Virus record (IMG/VR): IMGVR_UViG_3300046007_006510
Coordinates: 1 to 32,080 of that record
Origin: a virus
DNA: 32,080 nucleotides
Reading direction: 5' to 3' (one strand)
How positions within the stretch are numbered: position 1 is the first letter of the stretch; the number at the start of each line of letters is the position of its first letter. A model generated the notes under the pieces. The model searched no databases. It saw nothing but the letters and a program-made list of their open reading frames with translations, and was not told the DNA's origin. The position numbers and the translations under genes are program-made. This document shows, piece after piece, positions 30,676-32,080 of this stretch.

Positions 30676-30685
30676 ATTATAATAT
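30676..30685 (+). promoter_or_regulatory. Promoter-like ATTATAATAT
   Basis: The same ten bases as before the primase (14359) and the gene at 28132. It lies 6 bases before ATG 30692 in a 51-base gap that is otherwise T-rich (TTTTTG upstream). A promoter is possible, but the short distance to the ATG is a concern. Confidence 0.25.
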
Positions 30686-30691
30686 ATTTTT

Positions 30692-30934
30692 ATGACAAAA
30701 ACTGAATTTCCTCAATCAAAGATGTACACCAAACCTGATGGTACTGTAATGTATTTATGGGACAAGAAGTTACATAACTGGGATGGCCCAGCATTAATAC
30801 CTGAAGGTGATATTAAAAAACGTGAATATTATTTATATGGTATCCAATATTCTGAAAAAGAATGGAAAGCACGTAAAAAACAATTAGTAGGATTACCATT
30901 TTACAAAATGCCAGGAACAAAAGCAAGAACATAA
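30692..30934 (+). CDS. Small conserved phage protein, unknown function
   Basis: 80 residues. The pattern MYTKPDGTVMYLWDKKLHNW followed by DGPALIPEGDIKKREYYLYG and IQYSEKEWKARKKQLVGLPF is one I associate with small marine-phage proteins; 'KLHNWDGPAL...YYLYGI' looks like a short β-hairpin repeat of the kind found in MORN-like or toxin-immunity proteins, but no function can be given. No leader, signal or membrane helix. It ends one base before the ATPase gene, so the two are probably cotranscribed. Confidence 0.72.
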   Translation: MTKTEFPQSKMYTKPDGTVMYLWDKKLHNWDGPALIPEGDIKKREYYLYGIQYSEKEWKARKKQLVGLPFYKMPGTKART

Positions 30935-30935
30935 T

Positions 30936-31460
30936 ATGAAAATAGGTTTATGTGGAACAATGAGTGTAGGCAAGACTACACTTGTTAATGCTCTTAAAGA
31001 ATTAGAGCAATTTAAAGATTATAAAACTGCTACTGAACGTAGTAAATATTTAAGTGAGTTAGGTATACCATTAAATACTGACTCTACATTACCAGGACAG
31101 TTTATATTCATGGCTGAACGAGCTAGTGAATTATTGCAGGAAAATATTATTACTGATAGAACAGTATATGATGTATGTGCATTTACATTTAGTGCTAAAT
31201 CAATTGAATTTTCTCAAAAAGAAACATTTGTTAAGGCAGCTATACCATTAATTAAAATGTATGACATTATATTTTATGTGTCACATGAAGGTGTTGAAAT
31301 TGAAGATAATGGTGTTAGAACAACTGATCCTGACTATCGTATGAAAATAGATATGGTTATACAAGCTATGTTAAATGAATACCCTCCTAATAGATTAGTA
31401 AAAATATCAGGAACTACTGAGGAACGTATAGCAAAAATCATTGAAACACTAAACTCATAA
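30936..31460 (+). CDS. P-loop ATPase/kinase, NadR/Ttd14-like (AAA_28)
   Basis: 174 residues. The Walker A motif GTMSVG12K13T14T is at the very N-terminus (MKIGLCGTMSVGKTTL), followed by DRTVYDVCAFTF with the catalytic-type D-R and a Walker-B-like MYDIIFYVS, then a lid-like region around DYRMKIDMVIQ. This is the layout of NadR/Ttd14-like AAA_28 kinases, related to the ribosylnicotinamide-kinase part of NadR and to nucleoside-kinase-like phage enzymes. Substrate unknown. Combined with the NMNAT-like domain at 16947 it could be part of NAD salvage, which is inference. It has no leader. The stop codon forms the beginning of a near copy of the 12-base motif. Confidence 0.82.
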   Translation: MKIGLCGTMSVGKTTLVNALKELEQFKDYKTATERSKYLSELGIPLNTDSTLPGQFIFMAERASELLQENIITDRTVYDVCAFTFSAKSIEFSQKETFVKAAIPLIKMYDIIFYVSHEGVEIEDNGVRTTDPDYRMKIDMVIQAMLNEYPPNRLVKISGTTEERIAKIIETLNS

Positions 31461-31469
31461 TATTTATAC
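31458..31469 (+). promoter_or_regulatory. Intergenic motif, near copy (TAATATTTATAC)
   Basis: Eleven of 12 positions match and its TAA is the upstream stop codon. ATG 31483 follows after 13 bases. Confidence 0.42.
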
Positions 31470-31482
31470 ATAAACAACATTG

Positions 31483-32080
31483 ATGAAAGATTATTACAAT
31501 GAGTTAAAAAACTATTTAACCAAAATAGGATTTGATGGACCTCTAGATAAACTAGAAAAAATTAAAAATAATCCAATCGAAGTAATTAAAATGTATAACA
31601 TGTATATGAAACAAAATAAACTAAGAGAAATTATTCGTGAAGAATTAGACGCGGTATTAGATGAAATGGCCCGTGCTAAAGTAATTTACACTGTTAAAGA
31701 TAAACCATCACTTGAAAAAGTAGTTGATGCTGCTAAAGGTAACACTAAAATGGCGTTACAATATCTTTTAGATAAAGGTGAAATGGCTATAGCTGATTTA
31801 GCTAAAGAATTAAAGAAAGATCCAGCTGCATTTAACAACCCAGGCTTCAGAAAATTAATGGCTGATTTGTCTGATAGAAATGTAGTGGCTACATCCGCCG
31901 GAGCATCAAGTACTCCCGCCCCTAAAGTAACTCCAACTCCTAAAATGGCTAAAGTTACAGCTCCATCAGGTGACGAAGAAGATTTTGAAAAAGAAGCACC
32001 ATCAGAAAAAGATGTTGCAGCTGGTGAAAAAGAATTTGGTGATATTGGAGCTGAAAAATTAGCAGGTGAAGAAAAAGCTA
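31483..32080 (+). CDS. Leader-bearing protein, 3' truncated by window end
   Basis: The frame is open from ATG 31483 to the end of the window (199 codons) without a stop. Residues 42-60 contain MKQNKLREIIREELDAVLDE, a good example of the MKxxELxxIIREE leader type, so translation may start at ATG 31606 instead; the upstream 41 residues (MKDYYNELKNYLTKIGFDGP, DKLEKIKNNPIEVIKMYNMY) also look like a real helical region. After the leader come a helical part (KVIYTVKDKPSLEKVVDAAK, ALQYLLDKGEMAIADLAKEL, FRKLMADLSDRNVV) and a Pro/Ala/Glu-rich low-complexity stretch (SSTPAPKVTPTPKMAKVTAP, then EKEAPSEKDVAAGEKEFGDI). Function unknown. A virion internal or capsid-associated protein is possible. Confidence 0.75.
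   Translation, partial: MKDYYNELKNYLTKIGFDGPLDKLEKIKNNPIEVIKMYNMYMKQNKLREIIREELDAVLDEMARAKVIYTVKDKPSLEKVVDAAKGNTKMALQYLLDKGEMAIADLAKELKKDPAAFNNPGFRKLMADLSDRNVVATSAGASSTPAPKVTPTPKMAKVTAPSGDEEDFEKEAPSEKDVAAGEKEFGDIGAEKLAGEEKA

Noticed and set aside
1-32080. CRISPR arrays, insertion sequences, attachment sites, tRNA genes
   Set aside because: I saw no regularly spaced repeats, transposase genes, terminal inverted repeats or tRNA cloverleaves.

Overview
The window looks like part of a low-GC, tightly packed genome of a tailed phage with a contractile tail (myovirus), probably a distant T4 relative. Every gene I can support is on the + strand. Genes usually abut or overlap by a few bases (TAATG and ATGA junctions). 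There is a recognisable gp25-type baseplate wedge protein, a gp6/baseplate-J-type wedge protein, very large Ser/Thr/Gly/Asn-rich tail proteins and a TOPRIM primase. Starts are preceded by A-rich stretches such as AAATAACATG rather than Shine-Dalgarno sequences, and there is a small H1-like (Hc1-type) basic protein. Both traits are typical of Bacteroidota, so a Bacteroidota host is my best inference. The sequence does not prove it.

Layout. Positions 2-12794 hold a tail and baseplate module: the end of a structural gene, a small helical protein, gp25, gp6/J, a virion protein with a possible DNRLRE-like N-terminus, a short coiled-coil protein, a 1719-residue giant, and three further structural proteins of which two share a C-terminal domain. 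Positions 12806-14322 hold two small leader-bearing proteins with a SegE-like GIY-YIG endonuclease between them. Positions 14334-16115 hold a primase and a PD-(D/E)xK nuclease, bracketed by two intrinsic terminators. Positions 16126-27094 hold a long run of otherwise unrelated proteins. Most begin with a short amphipathic leader followed by a variable domain: a P-loop kinase, a nucleotidyltransferase/metalloprotease/HAD triple fusion, a PD-(D/E)xK-like protein, Cys-rich basic proteins and a Mn/Fe superoxide dismutase. Positions 27111-31460 hold mostly small phage accessory genes, an FAD oxidoreductase, a DUF6884-like protein and a NadR-like P-loop ATPase. The window ends inside another leader-bearing gene.

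The main candidate for something undescribed is the leader family. About a dozen proteins share short N-terminal modules of three types: MKxSELKxIIKEE..LNE, EQFxRMQxLAGLxTE, and MIKLxxLLKE. Many end in (L/I)-x-E, which resembles the site cut by the T4 prohead protease gp21 in capsid-targeted internal proteins. The hypothesis is a modular set of proteins packed into the virion and matured there, with real enzymes (SOD, NMNAT-like, protease, phosphatase, kinase) as cargo. No prohead protease lies in this window, so this is inference.

A second recurrent signal is a 12-base motif, TAATATTTATAA. I found five exact and four near copies, all between genes and often starting with the upstream gene's stop codon. 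It is a plausible late-gene promoter or RNA element.
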